A stretch of 64,000 bases of DNA, from positions 6,014,001-6,078,000 of the forward strand of contig NZ_PJMX01000001.1 of NCBI RefSeq assembly GCF_002846415.1, in the 5' to 3' direction. Made by a program: the position numbers and the translations under genes. Position 1 is the first letter of the stretch. Every line of letters begins with the position of its first letter. Of the stretch, positions 35,474-43,435 are shown piece by piece. This DNA is from Streptomyces sp. TLI_146 (GTDB lineage Bacteria; Actinomycetota; Actinomycetes; Streptomycetales; Streptomycetaceae). A model generated the notes under the pieces. It was not told where the DNA came from. It worked only from the letters and a program-made list of their open reading frames with translations, and ran no database searches.

Positions 35474-35581
35474 GCAAGAAGACCCCGCACCCAGCGAAGT
35501 GGCTGGTGGCGGGGTCTTTAGGCACCTACTGAAAGGTGCCCCCGGCAGGATTCGAACCTGCGCACACGGCTCCGGAGGCCG
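35474..35581. repeat. attL: left direct repeat of the integrated element
   Basis: 108 bp matching 48819-48926 with three mismatches (35529, 35531, 35533). The last 48 bp (35534-35581) are identical and comprise the 3' half of tRNA-Arg(CCG) from the anticodon loop to the discriminator, without a 5' half. The first part is a copy of the tRNA terminator hairpin. Weaker similarity extends about 50 bp further left (GTGATCACTGT, CCGCTTCCGGC). The 35178-35473 stretch otherwise holds the sigma-factor promoter region and no gene. Confidence 0.92.
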
Positions 35582-35715
35582 GGTGAGGGCTGGCGGTGGT
35601 TGCTGCGCTGACCTGCTGCTGGGCGGTCGCCCGGGGGTCTGGCGAGGAAGATCATCACGTCCCTATTACGTGGGGCCCGATGTGCGCTTGCTCGTACGGC
35701 CGTATCGTCGAGTGC

Positions 35716-36651
35716 ATGATCTCGGGCGACGGCAGCACGCAGGGCGGCGCGACGGAGTTCACGGCGGAGGCGGTGGGTTCCGTGCTCCAAGAGGCTTGTC
35801 GGCAGGCCGACTTGGAGCCATCGGGTGCTGAGTTGGTGCGGCTGGGGTCGAACGCGGTGTACCGGCTGGCGGCCGTGCCTGTGGTCGTGCGAATAGCCCA
35901 GGACCTGGACGCGCTGGGGGAGATGCAGCGGGTCGTGCGGCTGGCCCGTTGGCTGGAGGCGGAACGCTTTCTGGCGACTCGGGTATGGGGCAGCTTCGAG
36001 CAGCCGCTCGTGGTCGCCGGCCGTGTGGTGACGTTCTGGGAGAGCGTCCAGGAGCGCGAGGAGTACGGGACGGTCGGGGAACTGGCCGATCTGCTGCGGC
36101 GGCTGCACTGGCTGGAGGAGCCGGAGTCGCTGAGACTGCCGTACTTCGATCCGTTCGCGAAGCTGTCGGGCTCGCTGCGGCGGTTAGACGGGGTGAGCGG
36201 CGTATCCGGCGAGGACCGGGAGTTCCTGGATGAGCGGGCCGGGCGCTTGCAGAAGGAGTACGACCGGATCGACTTCGTGCTGCCTTTCGGGATGATCCAT
36301 GGGGACGCGAACGTCGGCAACGTGCTGCGGCACCGGAACGGCTCGGCTGTCCTGATCGACCTGGACGGCTTCGCTCTGGCACCGCGGGAGTGGGATCTCG
36401 TCCTCACGGCGATGTACTACGAGCGGTACGGCTGGCACACGCGTGAGGAGTACCGGGAGTTCGTCTACCGCTACGGCCTCGACCTGATGAACTGGCCTGG
36501 GTACTCCGTGCTCGCGGACGTGCGCGAGCTGATGATGGTCGCGTGGATGGGGCAGCAGGTGGCGACAAGCGCCAAGTCGGCGGGGGAGTTCGCCCGCCGG
36601 GTGCAGTCACTTCGGACGGGGGAGGGACGGCGGGAGTGGAAGCCGTTCTGA
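35716..36651 (+). CDS. APH-family phosphotransferase
   Basis: A 311-residue aminoglycoside-phosphotransferase-fold kinase. The catalytic loop is 'GMIHGDANVGNVLRHRNG' (H-G-D-x4-N) and the metal motif is 'AVLIDLDGFALAPREWDL' (D-x-D). The N-lobe holds 'VYRLAAVPVVVRIAQDLDAL'. ATG at 35716; a longer frame from 35596 reads into the attachment repeat and is rejected. APH-fold proteins phosphorylate antibiotics or other small molecules; the substrate cannot be told. First gene inside the left end, convergent with the XRE gene. Confidence 0.85.
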   Translation: MISGDGSTQGGATEFTAEAVGSVLQEACRQADLEPSGAELVRLGSNAVYRLAAVPVVVRIAQDLDALGEMQRVVRLARWLEAERFLATRVWGSFEQPLVVAGRVVTFWESVQEREEYGTVGELADLLRRLHWLEEPESLRLPYFDPFAKLSGSLRRLDGVSGVSGEDREFLDERAGRLQKEYDRIDFVLPFGMIHGDANVGNVLRHRNGSAVLIDLDGFALAPREWDLVLTAMYYERYGWHTREEYREFVYRYGLDLMNWPGYSVLADVRELMMVAWMGQQVATSAKSAGEFARRVQSLRTGEGRREWKPF

Positions 36652-36667
36652 TGGGTGGCGGCTCGCG

Positions 36668-38074
36668 TCACCTGGTGGCGAGGCTCGTGGTTGCGATCCA
36701 CAGTCGGTGCTCGGCGGCCTGGTCCTCGAAGTTCCTCACGACGGCTGAGGAGTTCCCCGTACGGGAGAGATGGGCGCGGAACTCCGCCAGGTAGCTCACG
36801 CAGCGAGCGGACTTCAATTGCTCCCCGAGATCTAGCGCGTCCAGAGCCACTCGGCAGGCTTCCTCCGGCTCTCCAGCCCGTAGATGGGCGTCCGCCAGGA
36901 TCATGGTCGCGAAGAAGTCGCTCCGTACGTGGTTGCCGCTCATCGCGTTCTCGGCGTTGGCGACGGCTTGCCGGGCGCTGTTCACGTCGCGGAAGCAGTG
37001 CGCGGCCTCGGCCGCGAGCTCGGTCGTGTCGAAGTACGAGATCCACTCGGGCTCGTCGTCGCTGTTCTTGCTGTCGAGCGCGTTCGTGGCGGCCACCAGG
37101 GCGCGCTCGGTGGCCTTGCAGTCGCCCGTACGAGCGAGGGCGCGAGCCTCCATTGCGTGGAACTGGGCCCGGAGCGTCGGCGTCGCCACGGTGGAGATGC
37201 CCATGAGGGCGGCGCGTGCGAGCGTGGCGGCCTGCGTGTACCAGCCGAGGAAGGTCGCCTGGTGGCTCATGGCCGAGAGGATGCTTCCGGCGAGACGCCG
37301 GTCATTGGCGTCCTGGGCGAGCCGGAGGGCTTGGAGGAAGTACCGCTGCGCGAGTCCGTGGTGGCAGGCGTCATACGACATCCAGCCGGCCAGGAGCGTG
37401 GCCTCGGCGACGGCGGAGAAGAGCACGCGGCCGACCGCTTCCGTGTACTGCCCGGTGAGGAGCGGTGCCACGTCCCGGCTCAGATACTGGATCACGGCGT
37501 GCCGCGCGTGATCGCCACCGAAGCGATCGTCGAGCTGGGCGAACATGTCGCTGGTCGCCTTGATCGTGGCCACGTCGGCCAGTCCGACGCGGACGCGTCT
37601 CCCGTCTTGGTCGCTGGGGAAGGCTGGCTCCGGCGCCACGAGCCACCGAAGGGAAGCCTCGTTCCACGCGGGCTCGGAGGGTTCGGCGGTGAGGAGTGGT
37701 TCGTACCCGTTGAGGTCCGCGCGCCACAGCCGATCGACGTTGTCAAAGGCGGCTTCGGGGCTTGCTGGGTACGAGGCATCGAGCAGACCGGAGTCCTGGC
37801 TCCCGACATGGTTGAGCCCGAGCTCGGCCGCACTGACCCCGAGTGCAGTGCAGATCAACGGGCCGTAGAACTCGTCGGGGACGCTGTGGCCGTTCTCCCA
37901 ACTGGCAATGCGTCGCTTCACGCTGGCATCGGCCGGGAGCTGGTGTCCGCAGTGCGCGGCGAGCGTACGCAGCTCGCGGACCAGCCGCGGTTGGCTCCAA
38001 CCGCGATTCGTCCGGGCCGTGCGTAAGTGGCTGCCGACTGACTGTGTCGGGTCCGTGGTCGTCGCCCCCTCCAT
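36668..38074 (-). CDS. XRE-type regulator with TPR-like C-terminus
   Basis: A 468-residue protein. The N-terminal helix-turn-helix (HLRTARTNRGWSQPRLVREL ... VKRRIASWENGHSVPDEFY) is of the XRE type; the remaining 380 residues are alpha-helical repeats rich in Ala/Leu, including 'ARAALMGISTVATPTLRAQF' and 'DAHLRAGEPEEACRVALDAL', like the TPR-type regulators numerous in Streptomyces. ATG at 38074 has no strong ribosome binding site. Divergent from a run of three small genes, over a 241-bp region. Confidence 0.82.
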   Translation of the reverse strand: MEGATTTDPTQSVGSHLRTARTNRGWSQPRLVRELRTLAAHCGHQLPADASVKRRIASWENGHSVPDEFYGPLICTALGVSAAELGLNHVGSQDSGLLDASYPASPEAAFDNVDRLWRADLNGYEPLLTAEPSEPAWNEASLRWLVAPEPAFPSDQDGRRVRVGLADVATIKATSDMFAQLDDRFGGDHARHAVIQYLSRDVAPLLTGQYTEAVGRVLFSAVAEATLLAGWMSYDACHHGLAQRYFLQALRLAQDANDRRLAGSILSAMSHQATFLGWYTQAATLARAALMGISTVATPTLRAQFHAMEARALARTGDCKATERALVAATNALDSKNSDDEPEWISYFDTTELAAEAAHCFRDVNSARQAVANAENAMSGNHVRSDFFATMILADAHLRAGEPEEACRVALDALDLGEQLKSARCVSYLAEFRAHLSRTGNSSAVVRNFEDQAAEHRLWIATTSLATR

Positions 38075-38315
38075 AGCGCCGCGACGGTGCCTGAGTTTCC
38101 CGCGCGTCTGAATGTACGGACTCGAAAGCGCCGATGTGAGGGGCAGACCGTAGTTCGGTGAACCGGGCGAGCGGGTGACGGGGGATGACGAGCCCGTCAG
38201 GTGGGCGTCATCCCCCGTCGCCACTCGTCATCTGCCCAGCTCAGGGGCCTTGGCGAGAGCCTGTCTCCACGCCGGTTGACTGCCGCCGGGTGAGAGCGAC
38301 TTGGGGTGAGATGAC

Positions 38316-38876
38316 GTGCAGAGGATGACCAAGAGGGGTGTCGAGTGGCTATCGGCTGCGTCGGAGGAGCCGAGCGTATGCCAGGCGGTCTGGCGGGAGA
38401 ATCCGCGGCTTCCCTACCTGTTGCCCACCGGGCGTCTCTTCGACGTCGTGGTGGTTCCCCAGCGGGTCGGGCTTGAGGTCTTCGATCAACTGGTGCGCCG
38501 ACAGATGCCGGTTGGGCCGGTCATGACCGACCGGAGGGCTCAGCAAGTGGGCTTCTTCCTCAACTCCGACTGGCGGAAGTCGTTCGAGGACTTCGTGTGC
38601 AGGGAGACGGACAGTCCGCCCGAGTACAAGTACCTCGACGACGGCTCCTATGTCGTCGTGCCGGGTCCGATGCCCCTGGCGGGCGACCGGTACGAATGGC
38701 TCCGCGCGCCCCTTCGCCGGCCGGAAGCCAACCCGCAGCGCCCGGCCGCGCTGGCGGTCATGCTCGTCGCGGCGGCTGACCTGGTCGCTCGGGTCGAGCA
38801 CTACGGCGAGCGGTACTCGACACCTGCGGCTGTGGCGAGCCAGGTCCTGGAGGAGGCTGGGCCCGATGCGCAGTGA
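38316..38876 (+). CDS. Hypothetical protein resembling PrimPol N-terminal region
   Basis: A 186-residue soluble protein. The pattern 'GVEWLSAASEEPSVCQAVW', 'YLLPTGRLFDVVVVPQRVGL', 'VGFFLNSDWRKSFEDF' and 'YVVVPGPMPLAGDRYEWLRA' resembles the bifunctional primase/polymerase N-terminal fold seen in small Streptomyces proteins (recalled). No complete D-x-D catalytic pair is obvious, so activity is doubtful. GTG 38316 or ATG 38325 may be the start. It leads a run of three genes divergent from the XRE regulator. Confidence 0.6.
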   Translation: MQRMTKRGVEWLSAASEEPSVCQAVWRENPRLPYLLPTGRLFDVVVVPQRVGLEVFDQLVRRQMPVGPVMTDRRAQQVGFFLNSDWRKSFEDFVCRETDSPPEYKYLDDGSYVVVPGPMPLAGDRYEWLRAPLRRPEANPQRPAALAVMLVAAADLVARVEHYGERYSTPAAVASQVLEEAGPDAQ

Positions 38877-39159
38877 GGGCGAGCCGGACAACGACACGGC
38901 TCACTGGTCGCCGTTGGACAGCGACTCCTGGTACGCCGCGCGGAACGCGACGGCTGCCCTCCGCGACGTCCTCACGGCGGCGGGCATGGAACGGGACTTC
39001 CCGTACCTGAGAGCGGAATCGAATGCCTTCGGTCACGGCCTGGTCGAGCTGGGCCGTGTGTCCCCGGTGACGGCGGAGCGCCTGGCGGAACTGCTGCGCC
39101 TGGCGGCTGCGTGCGCCCGGACTCCGGACGGCACGTGCAGCCAGAGCCCGAGCCAGTAG
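38866..39159 (+). CDS. Small companion protein A (97 aa)
   Basis: A 97-residue protein; ATG at 38866 lies inside the end of the upstream gene and follows GGAGGAGG. 'LTAAGMERDFPYLRAESNAF' and 'VELGRVSPVTAERLAELLRL' align with 'LAGLGLDTDFPGLKADVNVR' and 'VCLGAIRPETAELLAELITA' of the next gene, so the two are tandem paralogues. Similar small proteins occur beside XRE regulators in Streptomyces (recalled). Function unknown. Confidence 0.72.
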   Translation: MRSEGEPDNDTAHWSPLDSDSWYAARNATAALRDVLTAAGMERDFPYLRAESNAFGHGLVELGRVSPVTAERLAELLRLAAACARTPDGTCSQSPSQ

Positions 39160-39180
39160 GAGCGGAGAGGGGTAGACGAG

Positions 39181-39483
39181 ATGACAGACCCACGAGGAGT
39201 GGTGGCGCGTCGGGCAGAGGACTTGGAGCCCGGGGTGCCGTACGTACGAGGCTGGCTGAGGGCCCGGCGTGGAGCGATGGCCTTGGCAGAACAACTGGCA
39301 GGGCTCGGCCTGGACACGGACTTCCCCGGCCTGAAGGCGGACGTGAACGTGAGAGGCGAGGGCCTGGTGTGCCTGGGCGCGATACGCCCGGAGACGGCTG
39401 AGTTGCTGGCGGAGCTGATCACGGCAGGGTTGTCCGCTGAGATGGCTGCTAAGGCGAAGCGCTCCGAGGCTCCAGCTGCCTGA
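39181..39483 (+). CDS. Small companion protein B (100 aa), paralogue of A
   Basis: A 100-residue protein with ATG at 39181 after GGAGAGGGG. It has the same core as the preceding gene (see that entry), with a different basic N-terminus (RRAEDLEPGVPYVRGWLRAR). Last of the three-gene run. No membrane segment or known catalytic motif. Confidence 0.72.
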   Translation: MTDPRGVVARRAEDLEPGVPYVRGWLRARRGAMALAEQLAGLGLDTDFPGLKADVNVRGEGLVCLGAIRPETAELLAELITAGLSAEMAAKAKRSEAPAA

Positions 39484-39760
39484 CTGATCCCCGTATCTGT
39501 GGTCGGCCCCCGCGACGGGCCGGGACCGGCGCCCCAGCGCCGCAGCCCGGCTTGGCGCGGGGGCCGACCACGCCATTGAGGTCAGAGCCGAGGCGCAGGC
39601 AAGGACCACAGAGTGAGCGACACCGCTGCGTATCCAACGGCACGACGACAGACGCGACTTGAGGTCTGAGCACCTTGTCGCAACATCTGCTAATGTCGTC
39701 GTCGTGAAGGGGTGTGAGGCTGAAGAAGCCCGTTGCGGTTCGTGACCGCTGGCATCCACA
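39484..39760. promoter_or_regulatory. Intergenic region leading to the tRNA-like sequence
   Basis: No gene. A large partial inverted repeat GTCGGCCCCCGCG/CGCGGGGGCCGAC (39502-39514 and 39556-39568) just after the companion genes is a likely terminator. TAATGT at 39691-39696 is a good -10 and would start a + strand transcript near 39703, about 58 nt before the tRNA-like element. A 5-bp hairpin GCGGT/ACCGC lies at 39734-39748. Confidence 0.5.
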
Positions 39761-39827
39761 GAAGAGGGAGGTCCGGGTTCGAGTCCCGGCGGGTAGCTTA
39801 ACTGGAAGAGCGCCCTCTTTTCACTTC
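39761..39827 (+). ncRNA. tRNA-like element with permuted arms
   Basis: In order: GAGGG (39764-39768, 3' side of an anticodon stem), AGGT, a perfect T-arm CCGGG-TTCGAGT-CCCGG (39773-39789), CGGG, then TA-GCTT-AACTGGAA-GAGC (39794-39811), a textbook D-arm with G18G19, then G, CCCTC (39813-39817, 5' side of the anticodon stem) and TTTTCAC, matching a tRNA-Glu(UUC) anticodon loop. The 3' half thus precedes the 5' half, and the two anticodon-stem halves are complementary (5-8 bp). Only four bases separate the T-arm from the D-arm, so no acceptor stem can form. It abuts the convergent end of the HEPN-like gene. Function unknown. Confidence 0.5.
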
Positions 39828-40669
39828 TACCACCCTGCTCTCTGCATTGCTGCGGTTCCCTCAGCGTTGGTCAGATTGAGCGCCTGGTAGTAGCTGCGGA
39901 GGAAGCCCGCCAACTTTCTTTTACGCTGTGCAATGTGGACCAGCTGCGGGTGTTCGGAGACGAAGTCTTCGAGTGCAACGTCGGCCCACGTGTCGCGTGA
40001 AAGACCGTCCCTGAGCGCGAAGTTCATTTCCTGTGATATCCGCTTTGTTACCGCTAGTGCTAGCACTAGCTCTCCGTGTGAGAAAGTAACGGGGACGCCG
40101 ATCTTAACGCGGGTAGCCGGGGAATCGCCCGTTACTTTCATCCACTGGGCGAGTGCCCTATGAGATAGATTATTGGCTGCCGTGACAAGTCCCTGCTGGG
40201 GTTTTCCGCCTGCATGAATCACTGCGTTACGCATGCGGCGAATCAGGTGGTATTGCTCGATAGAATCACTTGGGAGCTGTTTACCGATCTTCTGTTCGAA
40301 CAGCCCATGCATAGACGATGCACGTGCATTTCTTATTTCCGCTGAAGTGATTTGCCCATCCCTGAGTAAGAGGGCGAAGCAGGTATTGGCGAAGTCCTCA
40401 TGAATGGCGAGGGCGTAGGGTACAGCCATAGCGCCTAGGTGCTGCTCCGCTTGAGACAGCAGCGAGCGGGCATTCGCCGTCGTGAGGTTCATGCGCCGAA
40501 TATGGGGCACTGCCGGGAATATCTCGGGCAGAAGGCGAGTGCTGCCATCGGTCAGGCTCAGCGTGTTCTCTGCGAGGCGGGAGCCTGCCAGTAGTGCCAT
40601 CATGGCATCGCTCGCCCTGACTCTCTCCTGGTCGTATGCTCGGTACTCGGGGAAATGTACGACGGTCAC
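39827..40669 (-). CDS. HEPN-like protein, third gene of the putative defence operon
   Basis: A 280-residue, mostly helical protein. 'YHLIRRMRNAVIHAGGKPQQ' contains R147-N148-x3-H152, the R-x4-H motif of HEPN domains, which are often RNases in defence and toxin systems. No other family is recognised. Its start lies 10 bp downstream of the methyltransferase stop on the same strand, so the two are cotranscribed. Base composition is clearly lower in G+C than in the surrounding core genes. A role as an RNase effector is inference. Confidence 0.6.
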   Translation of the reverse strand: MTVVHFPEYRAYDQERVRASDAMMALLAGSRLAENTLSLTDGSTRLLPEIFPAVPHIRRMNLTTANARSLLSQAEQHLGAMAVPYALAIHEDFANTCFALLLRDGQITSAEIRNARASSMHGLFEQKIGKQLPSDSIEQYHLIRRMRNAVIHAGGKPQQGLVTAANNLSHRALAQWMKVTGDSPATRVKIGVPVTFSHGELVLALAVTKRISQEMNFALRDGLSRDTWADVALEDFVSEHPQLVHIAQRKRKLAGFLRSYYQALNLTNAEGTAAMQRAGW

Positions 40670-40679
40670 GTTTGCCCTC

Positions 40680-41558
40680 TCATACCGTTAGCCAGAGATA
40701 GTCGTCTTTGCCGATAACGCCTTCGAATTTCGGAACACGTAGACCTTTGCTGAAAACCGCATACTCGACCCCTAAGTGACGCACCTGCGCACTGTGCGAT
40801 ATTTCGAACTGAATGCACCGGTGATTGGGGTACAGGCTTTCTGTAATCCGGCTCTCGGCGTCGTAGGTCAGAATCCATTTAATGGGACTCGTGGACAAGA
40901 CCGATGCTAGTTCGTTGTGGTCTTCTGAACTAAGGCTGTCCATGTAGAGACGGTCGCCCTGTACTAGGTATGGCGGGTCTACATACGCTACGACATTCTC
41001 ACCCAGGTACTCAAGGCTCTGGAGGTGATGCCGGCCATCCTGTTGCGACAAGGAGACGCGGTCTCGATGCGATCCAAGCAGTTCTATACGCTTTGCTAGC
41101 GCTTCACGGTTGAAGCGTGCATCTATCTTCCACTTACCTTTCTGCTCGAATCCTCCGATGGGGCGAGCTCGAAGGATTCCCGATCGGTTGCTTCGGTTCA
41201 GGAAGAAGGTCGCAAACCCGAGCTCTAGATCGTCTTTTCCTAAAGGCGCAGCGTACGTGTCGGCGGCCATACGCCAACTTTCGATCGTCACCTCGGCGTC
41301 GCGTACCATAGCCGCGAATTCGCCGGTCCTGGTAAAAACACACCGCCAGAAGGCGGCGATTCCTGGATCTGCATCATTCAGATGTATGTGATCTACGGTG
41401 CCGTCAATGAGAAGTTTAAGTGCAGCGCCAGCGCCTCCACAGAACGGTTCCGAATAGTGAGTTGGTCGGGGATTCTGGGAGTCAATCAGGTGTTTGATAT
41501 ATCCGGCTAGGCGAGCCTTTCCGCCTGGGTAACGGAGAGGGCTAATGTATCTCGTCAT
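40680..41558 (-). CDS. Dam-type DNA N6-adenine methyltransferase (D12 class)
   Basis: A 292-residue adenine methyltransferase. Motifs: P11-G-G-K in 'ISPLRYPGGKARL', AdoMet site 'EPFCGGAGAALKLL' (37-50), 'FFLNRSNRSGIL' (118-129) and the catalytic DPPY at 194-197. ATG at 41558 overlaps the ParB-like stop by 4 bp (ATGA); the longer 41657 start is rejected. No cognate restriction endonuclease gene is adjacent; its partners are the ParB-like and HEPN-like genes. The recognition sequence cannot be predicted reliably; GATC is only the default for the class. Confidence 0.9.
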   Translation of the reverse strand: MTRYISPLRYPGGKARLAGYIKHLIDSQNPRPTHYSEPFCGGAGAALKLLIDGTVDHIHLNDADPGIAAFWRCVFTRTGEFAAMVRDAEVTIESWRMAADTYAAPLGKDDLELGFATFFLNRSNRSGILRARPIGGFEQKGKWKIDARFNREALAKRIELLGSHRDRVSLSQQDGRHHLQSLEYLGENVVAYVDPPYLVQGDRLYMDSLSSEDHNELASVLSTSPIKWILTYDAESRITESLYPNHRCIQFEISHSAQVRHLGVEYAVFSKGLRVPKFEGVIGKDDYLWLTV

Positions 41559-42904
41559 TTGGGATTTTCCCCCAAATACTCGTCCAGCTTTAGGAGCATG
41601 GGTGTGTAAACCACGCTGAGTGTCGTGATATCCACGATCATGGGTTGGACGTCCCATTGATGCATGAAGCTGTGTAGATTTTTAACAGACAAAGCACCGT
41701 CGTTCTGAGACATCCTGCGTGCTTCGTCGAGCTTCCTGTCCGTACTTTCTGGGTCGATATGGCGTAGAGCGACCCCGATTCGATCCCGCAGCTTGTCTTG
41801 CCGTCGACGCCAATCCTGCCTTTCTGCTGCCTCTGTCACGGCGATGTCGATGACGGCGCGGATCATGATGGCTGCAACGTTTGGCGACTCGGCGATGACA
41901 ATTTTCTTCGCCTCGTTCAGGATCTTTGCCGTCCTAGGGCTGATATTCCGCATGACGACATTTTGAAAGACGCGTTTGTCTTGTTGAGGTCTATTGGGTC
42001 CCGAGGCTCTTGGGCTGGCGTGTGTGGAGAGTTGACTTTGTGTTTGGGTGGCGGCAGGGGGGCTCGACGTTTTCTGCTTTGGCGTGAAGCGGGGATGAAC
42101 CAGGCGCTGAGAATTCTGTGGTAGATCATCTTTGATTGCGCCGAGATACTCGCTACGCTGGTCCTTGCTCTTCACCCTAGATACCGAGAGGTGGGTTGCC
42201 AAGTCAGAGAACAGACGTCGCACCGAGTTATGCATTGCTTCCGGCTCATACTCGGCCAGGATTCCGTCATCCCGGAAGTCAAACCCCAGGGAATTCCTGA
42301 CTTTAGGGTCGGAAAGCAGGCGAGCGAGAGTGGTGAGCCGCGTCGAGCGAACAATCTCTATGTCGCGCAACAACTTCTCGTCGAGGCTGTACCACTCCGA
42401 TACTTGCTGCATAAAGCGCAGGGCTTTTTCGGTAGGGGTTTTCTTCTCTGCGAAACGTGTCTTTTGTTCGGTGGTCCAGGGCTGGATTCCGACACCCTCG
42501 TTTTCGCCGGTGTGTCTAAGGGTGATCCAGTGACGTGCTTCTTCCCTGCTCTCCGCCACCACGCAGCGTACGGATTTAGGGTAAGAATGGCGGCGCGCGG
42601 AAATTGCAAACATTTGCCGAATGCGAGGATCTTCGACTAAGGATGGATCGGCAAGCGCCTTGAGTGCCGCGATTCTACGGTTCCCCTCGATGATGACTGG
42701 ATGGTCGTCTTCATAGACTACGACAGGGAATTCGGTGGGATTAACTCCCTTTTGGGCGATGTCTTGAGCCAATCGCAATAGCTTCTCGGGGTCCTTCCCA
42801 AGCAGAGCTGCGATGGCTTCGCGTGTCGTTGGTGTCGGCACAGCATGTCGGGGGTTGTTACCGTCCAGTCGTAAGTCCGCCACCGCGAAGTCCCTCTGTT
42901 CCAT
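41555..42904 (-). CDS. ParB/Srx-fold protein with C-terminal helical domain
   Basis: A 449-residue protein. The N-terminal ParB/sulfiredoxin-like domain holds 'VVVYEDDHPVIIEGNRRIAA' (the G-x-R-R box that binds nucleotide in ParB). Then 'ARHWITLRHTGENEGVGIQP', a long linker rich in Ser/Pro/Gln (about 285-320), and a C-terminal helical region 'AKKIVIAESPNVAAIMIRAV' resembling DUF4145/HEPN-type helices. ATG at 42904; the 42979 start is rejected as upstream extension. First gene of the operon ParB-like - Dam - HEPN-like. A hand-counted 60-base line is 55% G+C against over 70% in core genes. Not a chromosome-partition ParB: no ParA, no parS and no central helix-turn-helix are seen. Confidence 0.72.
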   Translation of the reverse strand: MEQRDFAVADLRLDGNNPRHAVPTPTTREAIAALLGKDPEKLLRLAQDIAQKGVNPTEFPVVVYEDDHPVIIEGNRRIAALKALADPSLVEDPRIRQMFAISARRHSYPKSVRCVVAESREEARHWITLRHTGENEGVGIQPWTTEQKTRFAEKKTPTEKALRFMQQVSEWYSLDEKLLRDIEIVRSTRLTTLARLLSDPKVRNSLGFDFRDDGILAEYEPEAMHNSVRRLFSDLATHLSVSRVKSKDQRSEYLGAIKDDLPQNSQRLVHPRFTPKQKTSSPPAATQTQSQLSTHASPRASGPNRPQQDKRVFQNVVMRNISPRTAKILNEAKKIVIAESPNVAAIMIRAVIDIAVTEAAERQDWRRRQDKLRDRIGVALRHIDPESTDRKLDEARRMSQNDGALSVKNLHSFMHQWDVQPMIVDITTLSVVYTPMLLKLDEYLGENPK

Positions 42905-43185
42905 GGGGAGATGATCGCATCGTGGAGCCGCTGCGTGGTAGCGGTCGTCAAAGATCGCTGTGGATGCTCGGTGGAACAACCGGTTGGCGGAACGGGTTTG
43001 GCCGGGGGCCTGTCCGGTCTGGGGAGCTGGCCGTGAAGCCGACCGGCCCCATCCGCAGCGTCCCCCTTCTCCGACGTCAGGCCGCTGATCGCTGTGCCCG
43101 CGGCACGGGCACCGGTCTTAGCTCCGAGCGGTGAGCGAAGCGAGCCGCCTTGATTAAGTAGAGAAAGTCTGAGCCAGGTGCCGCG
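42905..43185. other. Spacer upstream of the ParB-like operon
   Basis: 281 bp without a gene, containing the promoter region of the minus-strand operon and the 3' flank of the truncated GntR gene. Short palindromes (GCCCGCGGCACGGGC near 43098, GAGCGGTGAGCGAAGCGAGC near 43126) are present but no firm -10 or terminator can be named. Confidence 0.35.
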
Positions 43186-43423
43186 TCAGAGCGTGTACGA
43201 GAGTTCCAAGTCATCCCCCGGGAGGTGGAACTCCTCCAAGGCGAGCGGCCTGCCCCCGGTCCTCAGCGTCACCCGCAGGATGTGGAGCATTGGCACCCCG
43301 TTGGGCAGGCGGAGGGCCTTCGCCTGGTCAGGGAGGGGCATCCGTGTGCGCAGGTACTCCGTGAAGTGGAGTTCGTGACCCAGGTCGGCCAGCGCCGCGT
43401 AGAGCTCCGGAGCCGGAGGAGGA
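43186..43423 (-). pseudogene. GntR-family regulator, C-terminal fragment
   Basis: Minus-strand frame ending TGA at 43186-43188. It reads 'PELYAALADLGHELHFTEYL', 'MPLPDQAKALRLPNGVPMLH', 'ILRVTLRTGGRPLALEEFHL' and PGDDLELSYTL. This is the end of the UTRA effector domain of a GntR regulator, as in the KorSA-type repressors of AICEs. The DNA-binding N-terminus is missing: homology stops at about 43420, next to the 19-bp palindrome and the truncated transfer gene. No start codon. Not functional as a repressor. Confidence 0.75.
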
Positions 43424-43434
43424 GCCTCCTCCTC
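43416..43434. repeat. 19-bp palindrome at the deletion junction
   Basis: GAGGAGGAG-C-CTCCTCCTC, a perfect inverted repeat exactly between the broken 5' end of the GntR gene (left) and the broken 5' end of the transfer gene (right). It marks where their divergent promoters and N-termini were lost. Confidence 0.8.
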
Positions 43435-43435
43435 G

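Noticed and set aside
35537..35581. A second tRNA-Arg gene
   Set aside because: Only the 3' half is present, with no D-arm or acceptor 5' strand; it is the attL copy of the attachment core.
41555..42904. Chromosome-partition ParB
   Set aside because: No ParA, no parS sequence and no central helix-turn-helix; only the nucleotide-binding fold is shared.
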